DNA of 32,256 nucleotides from contig CACSIL010000034.1 of NCBI GenBank assembly GCA_902705825.1, positions 366,157-398,412 on the forward strand, written 5' to 3'. The notes beneath the pieces were generated by a model. That model saw only the letters and a program-made list of their open reading frames with translations, ran no database searches and was not told the origin of the DNA. This DNA comes from Halioglobus japonicus (GTDB taxonomy: Bacteria; Pseudomonadota; Gammaproteobacteria; Pseudomonadales; Halieaceae). This document shows, piece by piece, positions 32,255 to 32,256 of this stretch (position 1 is the first letter of the stretch; every line of letters begins with the position of its first letter). Made by a program: the position numbers and the translations under genes.

Positions 32255-32256
32255 TC

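Overview
The window looks like a chromosomal segment of an aerobic, lipid- and organics-degrading Gram-negative bacterium. A marine gammaproteobacterium, possibly near the Halieaceae/Cellvibrionales, is my guess. It rests on gene content (PlsB/PlsC/GpsA phospholipid genes, PBP7, lipoproteins with classic lipoboxes, several acyl-CoA dehydrogenases, a KshA-like Rieske oxygenase and a lipoprotein sulfatase) and not on any database comparison. Coding density is high to about 26.3 kb, then falls inside an integrated element.

Layout: 1-2.1 kb holds the 3' part of a glpD-type glycerol-3-phosphate dehydrogenase and a SnoaL/NTF2-like protein. 2.4-4.3 kb is a compact arsenic operon, arsR-arsI-acr3, with overlapping genes, a perfect 24-bp palindromic operator over the -10 box, and an arsR start codon at the predicted transcription start (leaderless). 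4.4-8.1 kb carries a class III aminotransferase divergent from an agmatinase, followed by glutaryl-CoA dehydrogenase; this is a plausible polyamine/diamine catabolic group. 8.1-11.9 kb holds a lipoprotein sulfatase, an M48 lipoprotein protease and a Rieske oxygenase, all on the minus strand.

12.0-20.2 kb is a minus-strand series of six tightly packed genes: HAD-PlsC fusion with a histone-H1-like tail, PlsB, GpsA, PbpG, a Tat-exported aldo/keto reductase and an ATP/ADP-translocase-like carrier. Several overlap or are 1 nt apart. GpsA makes glycerol-3-phosphate, PlsB and PlsC acylate it to phosphatidate, and PbpG trims peptidoglycan, so the group links membrane and wall synthesis. 20.2-21.5 kb has a Rho-independent terminator, a long imperfect palindrome and an exported methyltransferase-like protein. 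21.7-26.1 kb contains an extended-SDR reductase/epimerase, two complementary acyl-CoA dehydrogenases and a luciferase-like flavin oxidoreductase, a set often seen in steroid or branched acyl-CoA degradation.

At 26.3 kb an intact tRNA-Val(GAC) marks the left end of an integrated element: tyrosine integrase, an unrecognised 265-aa protein coupled to it, a small DNA-binding-like (AlpA/Xis-like) protein, a 78-aa protein, a possible structured RNA leader, and an 895-aa TOPRIM primase/SF3 helicase. Directly after the primase lies an array of GGTAACC iterons in two head-to-head clusters around an AT-rich core. I read this as the replication origin of a P4/PICI-like satellite or integrative mobilizable element. 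It is the most interesting part of the window. The right end of the element lies beyond the sequence.
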